42,260 bases of DNA from Rubrobacter sp. (lineage in GTDB: Bacteria; Actinomycetota; Rubrobacteria; Rubrobacterales; Rubrobacteraceae), in contig JACCWD010000027.1 in assembly GCA_013697825.1 (NCBI GenBank), positions 1 through 42,260 of the forward strand, given 5' to 3'. Below, piece by piece: positions 7,750 through 16,397 of this stretch; position 1 is the first letter of the stretch; each line of letters opens with the position of its first letter. The translations under genes and the position numbers were made by a program. The notes beneath the pieces were generated by a model, which did no database searches, had not been told where the DNA came from, and saw only the letters and a list, made by a program, of their open reading frames with translations.

Positions 7750-9099
7750 TTGCGGTTACGGCGACGTTCGCTCGCACGAAAAACGAAGAAGGGTTTCGCG
7801 GGCGGAAGCATGGCTCGCGCCGGAGCATGGATTCTTCTTTCTGTGCCAGCCGTTCTCGCTTTCCTTTTCGTGCGGGTGTTCGGAGTGAACTCGCTGTTCG
7901 CGGATCAGTGGATGATCGCGGGCAACATCGAGAGGGCCGCGACCGGCTCTTTCATGCTCTCGGAACTATGGAGCAGCCACCACGAACACGTCATCGCCTT
8001 CCCGAGGCTCGTCATGATCACACTCGGACTCCTCACGAACTACGATGTGCGCTTCGAGATGCTCGTCATCGTCGCCTCCCTCGCCGCCGCGATGGTCGTG
8101 TATTCCCTCGCTTTCCGAAGGGAGTTCACGGGAAGTTTGTGGTGCTTCGCTCCGGTGGCGTTCCTCGCGATGAGCCTCCGGCAGCACGGGAACATGCTTT
8201 GGGGATTCCAGATCACACTCGTATTCGCCCTCCTTTTTTGCGTCCTCGCCTTCTTTCTCCTCGATGCGACGCGACGCGGCGAAGGGTCGGAAAGACGAGC
8301 TTTCCTTCTCGCCCTCATCGCCGGGTTTGTGGCGACTTTCTCTTCCGCGCCGGGGCTTCTCGCGTGGCCCATCGGACTCGTCCATCTTCTTTTGATCCGG
8401 GCGAGTCGGCGGTTCGTGATCGCGTGGGGAGGCGTCGGCGCGGCCATATGGGCGGTGTATTTCGGCGTTCTCGTCGAGGGGGCGGGGGGGAATTCGCCGT
8501 TCGAGAGTCTGGCGCGGCCGCTCGTCTCCGCCGAGTTCTTCGTCACGCTCCTCGGAGGCTCGATGTTCGCCGAAAGGAACCTCGCTTTCGGGGCCGGAGT
8601 GGTCATCGCCGCGCTCGTCGCCGCGAGTCTGGTTTTTGTCCTCCTTCGCGGGAGCTTCGGCGAGGATGCGTTTTGGGTTTCCGTGATTCTTTTTTCGCTC
8701 TTTTCGCTCGCCTTCGTCGCGGCGGGCCGGCTCGACAGCGGCATCGAACAAGCCCTCCTCTCACGGTACGCCACGTTTTCCATACCCGCCGTGATCGGCG
8801 CGTACGTTTTGCTCGCGAAGGCGGTGTTCGCCGGGCGTTTTCTCGTGGCGGGGGCGGCCTTCGGGGTCGCGCTCGTCTTCGTTTTGGCGAGCCTTCCTTT
8901 CTCGTATTTGAACGGGATTCGGGGTGGGGAGAGCATACGGGAGAGCCGGGGGGAGGCGGCGGAAATCCTCTCGAATTATGAGGAGCATTCCACCGGGGAG
9001 ATCGAGGCGGCCCACGGATGGGAAGGGATCGAAGGCCGCGCCGCCGCCCTCGAACGGCTCGGATACAGCGTCTTCGCCGAAGGTTCGGACGCTCGATGA
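7750..9099 (+). CDS. Polytopic membrane protein, tandem paralog A
   Basis: This hydrophobic protein has about ten predicted membrane helices. Near the N-terminus is a polar loop with FADQW and then SSHHEHVIAFPRL; acidic and His residues in the first outside loop are reminiscent of GT-C glycosyltransferases, but no family was recognised. Other landmarks are MLWGFQITLVF, SSAPGLLAWPIGL, AEFFVTLLGG and a soluble tail ending LERLGYSVFAEG. The next gene shares all of these. The start may be TTG 7750 (preceded by GAGGA) or ATG 7810 (MARAGAWILL). It overlaps the next gene by ATGA, so the two are translationally coupled. Function unknown; an envelope role is inferred from topology only. Confidence 0.75.
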   Translation: MRLRRRSLARKTKKGFAGGSMARAGAWILLSVPAVLAFLFVRVFGVNSLFADQWMIAGNIERAATGSFMLSELWSSHHEHVIAFPRLVMITLGLLTNYDVRFEMLVIVASLAAAMVVYSLAFRREFTGSLWCFAPVAFLAMSLRQHGNMLWGFQITLVFALLFCVLAFFLLDATRRGEGSERRAFLLALIAGFVATFSSAPGLLAWPIGLVHLLLIRASRRFVIAWGGVGAAIWAVYFGVLVEGAGGNSPFESLARPLVSAEFFVTLLGGSMFAERNLAFGAGVVIAALVAASLVFVLLRGSFGEDAFWVSVILFSLFSLAFVAAGRLDSGIEQALLSRYATFSIPAVIGAYVLLAKAVFAGRFLVAGAAFGVALVFVLASLPFSYLNGIRGGESIRESRGEAAEILSNYEEHSTGEIEAAHGWEGIEGRAAALERLGYSVFAEGSDAR

Positions 9100-10454
9100 A
9101 GAAGAACGTTCATCCTCGCCTCGCCTCGCTCGCCGCCGTCCCGCTCATCCTCGCCCCGGTGGCGTTCGCGTTTTACTTCGTGCGGAGGTTCGGGGTGGAC
9201 GTGCCGCTCAACGACACGTGGACGATGGTCGTCCTCTTCGAGAGCCTCGCCGACGGGAGCCTCGCTTTCGATGACCTCTTCGCACAACACAACGAGCACC
9301 GGATACTTTTCCCGCGCATCGCGATGCTCGCCATCGGGGCGGCGACCGCCTTCGACAACGTGGCGATTTTGTACGCCATCCTCGGGTGCATGTGCGCGAC
9401 GCTCGCCGTGCTTTTCTTCGCGTTCCGGCGGAGCGTCGGGGCGAGTATTTTGTTTTTCGTCCCGGTTCCGTTCCTCGTTTTCAGCCTCGGGCAGTTTTGG
9501 AACATGGTTCAAGCGTTCCAGATTACACTCGTCTTCTCGCAAACGTTCGGGGTTTTGTCGCTTTATCTCCTTTATCTCTCGGGGGACGGGAAGGAAAGGA
9601 GGTTCGCGTTTCCGGCGGCCGTGGCGAGCGCCCTCGTCGCGTCGTTCTCCGCCGCGCCGGGGCTTCCCGTGTGGCCCGCCGGACTGATTTTGCTCCTCAT
9701 ACTCCCGCTCGCGTGGCGGGAGAAGAGGAACCTTTGCGTGGCGTGGAGCGTTTCGGGTCTTCTCGCCGGAGCCATATACTTCATCGGGTTCGAGAGGCCG
9801 CCGGAGCATACGGCTTCGCGGTACATGTGGGAGGATCCCGCGATGGGCGCGGAGTTCTTCCTCACGATGCTCGGAAGCTCGCTGTTTTGGGAGCAAAACG
9901 TGGCTTTCGGGGCGGGCGTTTTGCTTTTGTTTTTGACTTCGGTGGCGATGCGCTTCATGCTCGAGAACGGGAAGTTCGGGGAGAGCGCGTTTTGGATCTC
10001 ACTCGTGCCATTCTCCCTCGCGACCCTCGCGGCGACCACCGTCGCCCGTGGCGGCTCCGGCCTCGGAAACGCCCTCAACGAGAAGTACGTGACGTACTCC
10101 GTCCTCGCCGTCGTCGGCATATACGTGATGCTCGTGAAGGCCGCGACGCATACGCGCTCCCCGGTCTCCGTTTTCTCCCTCGCCGCCGTCGCCGTCATCC
10201 TCGCCGTGAGCCTCCCGCTCTCGTACTCGCGAGGCATGGAGCGCGGCGAGGAGACGATGGAACGAAGAGAGGAAGCCGCCGCCGTTCTCATAAACCACGA
10301 GTCCCAGCCCGACGAAAACCTCGGCATCCTCCGAAACCATTTCAACATAAACCCGAACACCGGGAGGGCGTGGATCGAAACCCTCGAACGGCTCGAATAC
10401 AGCGTCTTCGCCGAAGGCCGGGAAGAGAATCGGGAGTCGGGAGCCGCTCGATGA
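9096..10454 (+). CDS. Polytopic membrane protein, tandem paralog B
   Basis: This 452-residue protein is clearly related along its length to the upstream gene. Shared landmarks include NDTW in the first loop, HNEHRILFPR, NMVQAFQITLVFSQ, SAAPGLPVWPAGL, AEFFLTMLGSSLFWEQNVAFGAGV and the closing LERLEYSVFAEG. The pair therefore arose by tandem duplication. ATG 9096 overlaps the previous stop (ATGA). The last residues (REENRESGAAR) extend past the paralog's end and are encoded by a GGGAGTCGGGAG repeat at 10432-10443, so the repeat has supplied the C-terminus. About ten membrane helices are expected. Possible GT-C-like fold, unproven. Confidence 0.75.
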   Translation: MKKNVHPRLASLAAVPLILAPVAFAFYFVRRFGVDVPLNDTWTMVVLFESLADGSLAFDDLFAQHNEHRILFPRIAMLAIGAATAFDNVAILYAILGCMCATLAVLFFAFRRSVGASILFFVPVPFLVFSLGQFWNMVQAFQITLVFSQTFGVLSLYLLYLSGDGKERRFAFPAAVASALVASFSAAPGLPVWPAGLILLLILPLAWREKRNLCVAWSVSGLLAGAIYFIGFERPPEHTASRYMWEDPAMGAEFFLTMLGSSLFWEQNVAFGAGVLLLFLTSVAMRFMLENGKFGESAFWISLVPFSLATLAATTVARGGSGLGNALNEKYVTYSVLAVVGIYVMLVKAATHTRSPVSVFSLAAVAVILAVSLPLSYSRGMERGEETMERREEAAAVLINHESQPDENLGILRNHFNINPNTGRAWIETLERLEYSVFAEGREENRESGAAR

Positions 10455-10473
10455 CGCCCGCCTCGGGAGTCGG
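10432..10473. repeat. GGGAGTC heptamer repeat overlapping a gene end
   Basis: GGGAGTCGGGAG at 10432-10443 and CGGGAGTCGG at 10464-10473 are copies of the heptamer seen again on the other side of the ABC ATPase gene (11619-11821). The first copy lies inside the last codons of the membrane protein, and the second follows its stop. Confidence 0.6.
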
Positions 10474-10566
10474 AAGGGGAACGGGCCGAAAGAGAGAAAG
10501 TCGAGAATACCCCGACACGGGTGGAAGCCTCCTTCGGGTTTCGCTCCACACCGGACGCGACCGGGA

Positions 10567-11601
10567 TTATTCCAACGCCCACAACGACTCCGCCGGGAGG
10601 CGAGCCGTTATTTCGTCGCCCTTTTTCAGCCGGACATGCGGCGGAAGCGCGGCGCGGAGGACGACGCCGCTCGCTTCGAGCTCATAATGAACTTGCGTGC
10701 CGAGGTACGTCGCCGACGAGACCGTGGCCGGAAACGAGTTCTCGCCGCCGCTCTCGTCGAGGCGCACCGCCTCGGGTCGGATGGTGAGGGTCGTCTCGCC
10801 GGGAGACGCCGATCTTTCGAGCCTCAGTTTTCCGAGCGGCGTGTCCACCGAGCCGTTTTTCGCCTCGCCTTCGATGAAGTTCGTCGCGCCGAAGAAGCGG
10901 GCGGCCTCCCGGCTCGCGGGTCGGTCGTAAAAGGCTTCCGGCTCGTCGTACATTTGAAGCTCGCCGCCGAAGAGGAGCGCGATGCGGTCCGCGAGAACCA
11001 CCGCCTCTTCCTGATCATGGGTCACGAACACCGTCGTATACCCGCCTTCCCTTTGAAGCCGCTTCACGAGCGCGCGCATCTCCTCGCGCAGATTCGCGTC
11101 GAGCGCGGAGAGCGGCTCGTCGAGAAGGAGGAGCCTCGGCTCGGTGACGAGGGCGCGGGCGAGCGCGACCCTTTGCTGCTGGCCGCCCGAAAGCTCCCCC
11201 GGCCTCCGATACGCGAAGCCGTCCATCCGCACTTGCCGCAAAGCGTCCGCGACCTTCCGCCCCGACTCCTCGCGGCCCGCCTTCCGCATCCGAAGCCCGA
11301 AGCCGACGTTCTCCTCGACGCTCATGTTCGGGAAGAGGAGCGATTTCTGGAAGACCATCGCCGCCCTCCGCCTCTCCGGCGGAACCCCGAGTATGGACTC
11401 CCCGTCCACGAGAACGTCGCCCGAAGTCGGCGCGAGGAGACCGGATATGACTTTCAACGCCGTCGTCTTCCCGCACCCCGAAGGCCCGAGAAGCGCGACG
11501 AACTCCCTCGGTTCCACATCGAGCGAAAGGTCGGAGACGGCGAACTCCTCGCCCTTCCGGTATCGGTGGGAGAGGTTCTTTATTTCGAGCTTCGCGGTCA
11601 T
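10567..11601 (-). CDS. ABC importer ATPase (PotA/FbpC-like)
   Basis: The 344-residue cytoplasmic subunit powers the importer encoded upstream on the same strand. The nucleotide-binding domain carries Walker A GPSGCGKTT (about 39-47), Q-loop VFQKSLLFPN, signature LSGGQQQR, Walker B LLLLDEP and switch THDQEE. After about residue 240 a TOBE-like domain (TNFIEGE, LTIRPEAVRL, HYELEASG) follows, as in ATPases for polyamine, iron or sugar uptake. The ATG at 11599-11601 has no strong ribosome site. A repeat-rich spacer of 232 bases separates it from the permease gene, so it may be partly uncoupled from it. The substrate is unknown. Confidence 0.92.
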   Translation of the reverse strand: MTAKLEIKNLSHRYRKGEEFAVSDLSLDVEPREFVALLGPSGCGKTTALKVISGLLAPTSGDVLVDGESILGVPPERRRAAMVFQKSLLFPNMSVEENVGFGLRMRKAGREESGRKVADALRQVRMDGFAYRRPGELSGGQQQRVALARALVTEPRLLLLDEPLSALDANLREEMRALVKRLQREGGYTTVFVTHDQEEAVVLADRIALLFGGELQMYDEPEAFYDRPASREAARFFGATNFIEGEAKNGSVDTPLGKLRLERSASPGETTLTIRPEAVRLDESGGENSFPATVSSATYLGTQVHYELEASGVVLRAALPPHVRLKKGDEITARLPAESLWALE

Positions 11602-11618
11602 GGTCGCTGTCGCTCGCC

Positions 11619-11821
11619 GGGAGTGGGGAGTGGGGAGTGGGGAGTCGGGAAAGGCGCGATGGCGAAGCGTTCGCCATCAAAGCACCCGATCGAATCCGGC
11701 GAGTGTTCGTCGAGTGGGGAGGAGAAGGTACACGGTATGGGCGAGTCGAGAGTATCCCGACTCCCGAAACGAGCGAAGCGAATGGCGAAAGCCGAGGCGA
11801 AGCGAGTGCCTCCCGACTCCC
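11619..11821. repeat. GGGAGTG heptamer array with inverted copies
   Basis: Three GGGAGTG units (11619-11639) run into GGGAGTC and GGGA (to 11650). The inverted form TCCCGACTCCC occurs at 11755-11765 and 11811-11821, the last ending 13 bases before the permease stop. The whole spacer between permease and ATPase thus consists of repeat arms around about 100 bases of unique DNA. The seven-base period resembles the heptanucleotide repeats known from cyanobacteria. Confidence 0.75.
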
Positions 11822-11833
11822 GCCTCCCCGTCT

Positions 11834-12649
11834 TCACGACGGTTTTCCGAGGCCGATCACGCCCGACTCATCGTCGCCCTTCAAAAACCGGAGCGCGACG
11901 ACGAGGACGACGAGGGCGGGGAGGGCGAAGAGGATCGCGAGAACCGACGTTATGACCGGATCGTTGCCGGATGCCGCCGAGAAAAGAAGCATGGGCAAAG
12001 TTATAACCGAACCGCCCCCGATCAAAACCGTGAGAATATATTGGCTCCACGATACGAGGAACGCGAAGAGAGCCGCCACCGCGATGCCCGGAACCGCCTG
12101 TGGGAGCGTTATGTGGCGGAACGCTTGCCACGGACTCGCCCCGAGGCTCCTCGCCGCCTCCTCCATCTCGCCCGTCATGTCCGCGAAAACGCTCGTGAGG
12201 ATGATCGCCGTATACGGAACCGTCGGTATGAGATGCACGAGAAACACCCCGAACACCGTGTCCGAAAGCCCGAGACGGATGAAAGTCAAATGTATCCCCA
12301 TTGTCGAGGCGAGAGGCGGGACGAGTATCGGGAGGAGGATGAGGAAGATGACGGCTCCTTTGAATCGGAACTCATACCCGCCCATCGCCATCCCCGCCGG
12401 AAGCCCCACCGCCACCGAGGCCGCCGTCGCCGCCGCCCCGATGATGAGGCTGTTCATAACCGCCTCCGGGACGCGGTTCCCACCGGAGAAGACCTCTTCC
12501 CATCCCCGGAGCGAGAACTCCGTCGGAAGGAGTTCCGGGAACCGCCACTCCCCCGCGAACGCCCACAAAACCAGCGGGACGAACGGAACGACGACGACGA
12601 GGGCGGCGAGGACGAGCCACACGTTGTGCCGCTTTTTACCCACGTTCAT
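11834..12649 (-). CDS. ABC importer permease 2
   Basis: The 271-residue membrane subunit has about six helices and an EAA loop (EEAARSLGASPWQAFRHITLPQAVPG-like, here at about residues 165-190) that contacts the ATPase. The hydrophobic N-terminus (NVWLVLAALVVVVPFVPLVLW) is followed by a periplasmic loop typical of the PotC/CysW type. ATG 12647-12649 overlaps the stop of permease 1 by ATGA, so the two are coupled. The upstream extension of the open frame only shadows permease 1. Its substrate is set by the lipoprotein encoded at 13600-14853. Confidence 0.9.
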   Translation of the reverse strand: MNVGKKRHNVWLVLAALVVVVPFVPLVLWAFAGEWRFPELLPTEFSLRGWEEVFSGGNRVPEAVMNSLIIGAAATAASVAVGLPAGMAMGGYEFRFKGAVIFLILLPILVPPLASTMGIHLTFIRLGLSDTVFGVFLVHLIPTVPYTAIILTSVFADMTGEMEEAARSLGASPWQAFRHITLPQAVPGIAVAALFAFLVSWSQYILTVLIGGGSVITLPMLLFSAASGNDPVITSVLAILFALPALVVLVVALRFLKGDDESGVIGLGKPS

Positions 12650-13572
12650 CCACGTCCGAGGCTCCGGGAAAGGCGGAGGTACGCGGCGGCGAAGAGGGCG
12701 GTTATGACGGCGATGATGATGTTTATAGCCATCGCTCCCGGACGATCGGAGAGTTCGATGCTCCGGTAGTCGTTGTACGCCGTCACCGGGAGCATCGTCG
12801 GGAAATCCTGGCCGAGGAGGTACGGAACCTCGAACGCCCCGAACGTGAACGCGAAGACGATGAGGCTCGCCGCCACGACCCCCGGCGCGATGACCGGAAA
12901 TATGACGTGCCAAAACCGCTGCCAAGCATTCGCCCCGAGCGTTTGAGCCACCTCTTCGAGTTCCGCCGCCACGCCGCGAAGCCCCGCGAGGACGACGAGC
13001 GCGACGAACGGAACCTCCTTCCAAACATAAGTGAGGATGATGCCGACGGAATATTTATCGTAAAGAAGCGCCGGGAAATCCGAAGGCTCCCCGACGAGTC
13101 CGAGGGCGGAGGCGAATCGCGCCCCGAGCCCCGTCTGCGAGACGACGAGCGCGATGCCGACGGCGGCGACGAGGTGGGGGATGGTGATCGGAATCTGGAA
13201 AACCACCGCGCTCACCGTCCCGGAAGACCGTCGGAGAGCCAAAGCCCCGAGAACGGCGAGCGTCGTCGAGATCACCGTCGAAGCGACCGCGACATACACC
13301 GTGAGAACGAGTGAATCCACGAAATAGCCGCTCGAAAGCACCTCGCGGTACGCCGACAAACTCATCTCCGTCTGCCCGATGGCCGGGAAATACCCGAGCG
13401 ACTGGATGAGGGCCGCATAAAGCCCGCCGATGAACAAAGTCCCGATGACGAGCACCGCGGGCGCGAGAAGAAGCGAAATTTTGAGCCGTCCGCCCACGCG
13501 GGTCAAACGCTCCCGAGCCGGGTTCGGCGAAGGGCGGATGCCTTTCCCCGGAACGCGAAGCCCCCGGAACAC
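12646..13572 (-). CDS. ABC importer permease 1
   Basis: The 308-residue membrane subunit has helices at LLLAPAVLVIGTLFIGGLYAAL, VYVAVASTVISTTLAVLGAL, VFQIPITIPHLVAAVGIAL and further on, with an EAA-type loop EVAQTLGANAWQRFWHVIFP near residue 215. It belongs with the PotB/CysT-type permeases and pairs with the following gene as a heterodimer. The first codon is taken as GTG at 13570-13572; the GTG before GGRLKISLLL is an alternative that gives a shorter N-terminus. No strong ribosome site is visible. It lies 27 bases after the binding-protein stop, consistent with one operon. Confidence 0.9.
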   Translation of the reverse strand: MFRGLRVPGKGIRPSPNPARERLTRVGGRLKISLLLAPAVLVIGTLFIGGLYAALIQSLGYFPAIGQTEMSLSAYREVLSSGYFVDSLVLTVYVAVASTVISTTLAVLGALALRRSSGTVSAVVFQIPITIPHLVAAVGIALVVSQTGLGARFASALGLVGEPSDFPALLYDKYSVGIILTYVWKEVPFVALVVLAGLRGVAAELEEVAQTLGANAWQRFWHVIFPVIAPGVVAASLIVFAFTFGAFEVPYLLGQDFPTMLPVTAYNDYRSIELSDRPGAMAINIIIAVITALFAAAYLRLSRSLGRG

Positions 13573-13599
13573 GTCGCTCGAATATTCGTCGGAGGCACT

Positions 13600-14853
13600 T
13601 TAATCCCTTTGAACCTCGGAGACCCACGCATCCTGAAGTTCGAGCGTCCACTCCGTCCGAGCCTCGGGAAGCTGATTTCCTTGCAATTCTTCGAGCGGAA
13701 GCACGGCCTCGCCCTCGGACGAGATCTCTTCGAACTCCGCCCGCTCCTCCTCGGGGAGGCTCTCGACATCCAATGTGGCGAGGCCGCCGACGACGTTTCG
13801 TCTTTGAAGTTCGGCTTGCGCTTCGGGGCTTTGCATGAAGTTCGCGGCGACTTGCGCCCCGGCGGTGTTCGGGGCGTTGAACGGGATGGCGAGATAGCTC
13901 GTGTTTCCGAGCGTGCCGTCCTCGAAGAGGTACGTCCGCGTCGTCTCCGGGAACACGCCGTCGTCCACGAGTTCCTGCGCGGAGTACGGGTTATAGCTCA
14001 TCGTCATGTCCACCTCGCCGTTCTGGTAAAGTTCGTCGAGAGCCGCCCCCGATGTCGGGTACGTCTCGCCCTCCCGCCAAAGGTTCGGCTCGATGTCGTT
14101 GAAATACTCCGCGAACTCGGAGACTCGCTCCTCGAAAGTTTCTTCGTCGAAGGGTTCGCCGTATGTTTCGGTGTCGCCCGTTATCTTGTAAAGGGCTTGC
14201 AAAATGAAGGCGTTCCCGAAGAAGTCCGGGGGGGCGGGGTATGTGAAGCGTCCGGGGTTCTCCTCCGTCCATTCGGCGAGTTCGGCGAAGGACTCGGGCG
14301 GGTCGTCCACCTCGGCGGAGTCGTAGATCATGACGAACTGAGCCTGGCTCCACGCCGCCTCCATCCCGTCCACCGGATACCCGAAGTCGAGGGCGATGCC
14401 CGGGTCTTCGTAGTCTATGAACTCGGCGTTCGGAAGCCTCTCGGCCCACGGCCCGAACCAAAGCTCGGCTTGCGAGCCGGTGAAGAAGTTCTCGCCGTTG
14501 ATCCACACGAGGTCGGTCGTCCCTTCGTCCTCCCCGGCTTGCCGCTCGTTGAGGAGTTTGTTCACCACGTCGGCGGTGTCGCTCACCGGGGTTCGTTCGA
14601 GCGTGATCCCATACTCCTCCTCCAGCCTCGGAGCGACCCACTCGTCGAGATACGCATTCGTCCGGTCGTCGCCCCCGAAGCCGAAGAAACGGACGGTCGA
14701 GCCTTCCGCCTCGGAGGAAAGCTCCTCGAAGGAGCGCGTCTCGCCTTCGGCGGAGCCGGAAGAGTCCGACGAGCCTCCGCCGACCGCGCCGCACGCCGAG
14801 GCGATGAATGCGAGCGAGAAGAGGAGGGCGAGAAACGACGCTTTGAGTTTCAA
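13600..14853 (-). CDS. ABC importer substrate-binding lipoprotein (YnjB-like)
   Basis: This extracellular solute-binding protein begins at a TTG (14851-14853) with GGAAGG nine bases upstream. A lipoprotein signal ends at Cys21 (IASAC), followed by a Ser/Gly linker. The mature part carries GFGGDDRTNAYLDEWVAP and TTDLVWINGENF; the WINGENF block is, from memory, characteristic of the uncharacterised YnjB (COG4134) group. The gene order binding protein, permease, permease, ATPase fits one importer. Unlike the E. coli ynjBCD locus, the permease here is two separate proteins. The ligand is unknown; thiamine-like, polyamine or organic acid uptake are all possible. Confidence 0.85.
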   Translation of the reverse strand: MKLKASFLALLFSLAFIASACGAVGGGSSDSSGSAEGETRSFEELSSEAEGSTVRFFGFGGDDRTNAYLDEWVAPRLEEEYGITLERTPVSDTADVVNKLLNERQAGEDEGTTDLVWINGENFFTGSQAELWFGPWAERLPNAEFIDYEDPGIALDFGYPVDGMEAAWSQAQFVMIYDSAEVDDPPESFAELAEWTEENPGRFTYPAPPDFFGNAFILQALYKITGDTETYGEPFDEETFEERVSEFAEYFNDIEPNLWREGETYPTSGAALDELYQNGEVDMTMSYNPYSAQELVDDGVFPETTRTYLFEDGTLGNTSYLAIPFNAPNTAGAQVAANFMQSPEAQAELQRRNVVGGLATLDVESLPEEERAEFEEISSEGEAVLPLEELQGNQLPEARTEWTLELQDAWVSEVQRD

Positions 14854-14938
14854 GGTTTCGGCCTTCCGTCGGGTTCGTGGCGAAGCATTTTGTGCGTACT
14901 CCGCGCACTTCGGAATACGCCGCGCCCCTTCGAGCGGA

Positions 14939-16396
14939 TCAAAGCCCCCTCCGCCCCCGAACCATCCGCCGCGCCGAGAAGAACGCGGAGAACGCCTTCG
15001 TCGCCGGGCCGGAGAAGAGCTTCTCCCGATAATATTCGTCGGCGACTCGCTGGTTTATTTGCGCGAGCGTCGGATAAACGTGGATCGTCTGCGAAAGAGT
15101 TTGTATGGGGATGTTCTTCTTCATCGCGAGCACGATCTCGTGTATGAGGTTCCCCGCGTCCGGCCCGATGATATGCCCGCCGAGTATTTTCCCCCGCCTC
15201 GTCGTGACGATCTTCGCCAGTCCCGCCGTCTCGCCGTCCGCGACAGCCCGGTCCACATCCGCGAACTCTTTTCTATAAACCTTCACGCCCGATCCATGCT
15301 CCTCGCGAGCCTCGTCCTCGGTCATCCCGACTCGGGCGACCTCCGGGTCGGTGAAGGTTGTCCACGGGACGACGCGGTAATCGGCCCTCGTTTTTATCGG
15401 GAAGAGGGCGTTCCGGAGCGCGATCCGCCCTTGATACTCCGCGACGTGCGTGAAGAGGAGCTTCCCCGTGATGTCCCCGGCGGCGTATATGTTCGGGGCG
15501 GAAGTCCGCATCAATTCGTCCACCGGAATGCCCGTCTTTTCGATGCCGACCCCGGCGTTTCCGAGGGCGAGGCTCCCGGCGGTCGGGGCGCGTCCGGCGG
15601 CGACGAGTATCTCCTCCGAACGAAGCTCGCTTCTCTCCCCGACTTTGTTCGTCGCCGAAAGAACCTTCTCGCCGTCCTCCGTCCGCGCCTCTTCGACGGT
15701 GAAGCCGCCGTGGAACGAGACGCCGTCGGCTTCGAGGCATCGGAGGATCTCCGCGCTGATTTCCGGGTCTTCTTTGGATAGTGGCTTCTCCACCATGTCG
15801 ATCATCGCCACGTCGCATCCGAAGCGGGCGAAAATCTGGGCGAACTCGCACCCGATCGGCCCCGACCCGATGATGGTCATGGACTTCGGCAACTTTTCGA
15901 GCGATAAAGCCTCGACGTTCGTGAGATACCCAACCTCTTCGAGTCCGGACACCGGTGGCGCGACGGCATGGCTCCCGGTCGCGACGATGGAGTTCGGAGC
16001 GCGAAGGCGGCGGCCATCCACGTTTATCTCCTCCGGCGAGGCGAAGCTCGCTTCGTCGCCGAGAAGCACGTCCACGCCGAGCTTTCGGAAGCGGTCGGGG
16101 TCGTCGGCCTCCCCGGCCTTCTCGACGATCCTCTTCATCCTCTCCATGACGGCGGGGAAGTCCACTTCCATGCTCCCGCTCTTTATGCCGAAGTCCTCGG
16201 AGGTGTCTACGAGCTTCGCCACTCTCGCGCTTTTGACGAGTGCTTTCGTGGGGACGCACCCGGTATAAAGGCAGTCGCCACCGAGTTTGTCGCGCTCTAT
16301 GAGGGCGACTTTCGCTCCGAGGGACGCGCCCCCGGCGGCGGAGACGAGTCCCGCCGTACCGCCGCCTATGATCACGAGGTCGTACCGTTCGCTCAT
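14939..16396 (-). CDS. FAD-dependent disulfide oxidoreductase (MerA/Lpd-like)
   Basis: The 485-residue flavoprotein has the group I pyridine nucleotide-disulfide oxidoreductase layout: FAD site IIGGGTAGL (9-17), redox pair Cys42 and Cys47 in CLYTGCVPTK, NAD(P) site IIGSGPIGCEFAQ near 175, second FAD motif NIYAAGDITG, and a dimerisation domain with HVYPTLAQ. The last replaces the HPT of true dihydrolipoamide dehydrogenase with YPT, closer to the mercuric-reductase-like branch. No heavy-metal Cys pair occurs at the C-terminus, so mercury reduction is unlikely. ATG 16394-16396 has AAGGAGG seven bases upstream. It follows the TVP38 gene by one base, implying a shared transcript and possibly a quinone- or thiol-linked membrane role. 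Confidence 0.88.
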   Translation of the reverse strand: MSERYDLVIIGGGTAGLVSAAGGASLGAKVALIERDKLGGDCLYTGCVPTKALVKSARVAKLVDTSEDFGIKSGSMEVDFPAVMERMKRIVEKAGEADDPDRFRKLGVDVLLGDEASFASPEEINVDGRRLRAPNSIVATGSHAVAPPVSGLEEVGYLTNVEALSLEKLPKSMTIIGSGPIGCEFAQIFARFGCDVAMIDMVEKPLSKEDPEISAEILRCLEADGVSFHGGFTVEEARTEDGEKVLSATNKVGERSELRSEEILVAAGRAPTAGSLALGNAGVGIEKTGIPVDELMRTSAPNIYAAGDITGKLLFTHVAEYQGRIALRNALFPIKTRADYRVVPWTTFTDPEVARVGMTEDEAREEHGSGVKVYRKEFADVDRAVADGETAGLAKIVTTRRGKILGGHIIGPDAGNLIHEIVLAMKKNIPIQTLSQTIHVYPTLAQINQRVADEYYREKLFSGPATKAFSAFFSARRMVRGRRGL

Positions 16397-16397
16397 G

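Noticed and set aside
14939-16396. Mercuric reductase merA
   Set aside because: No N-terminal heavy-metal domain, no C-terminal Cys pair and no mer genes nearby.
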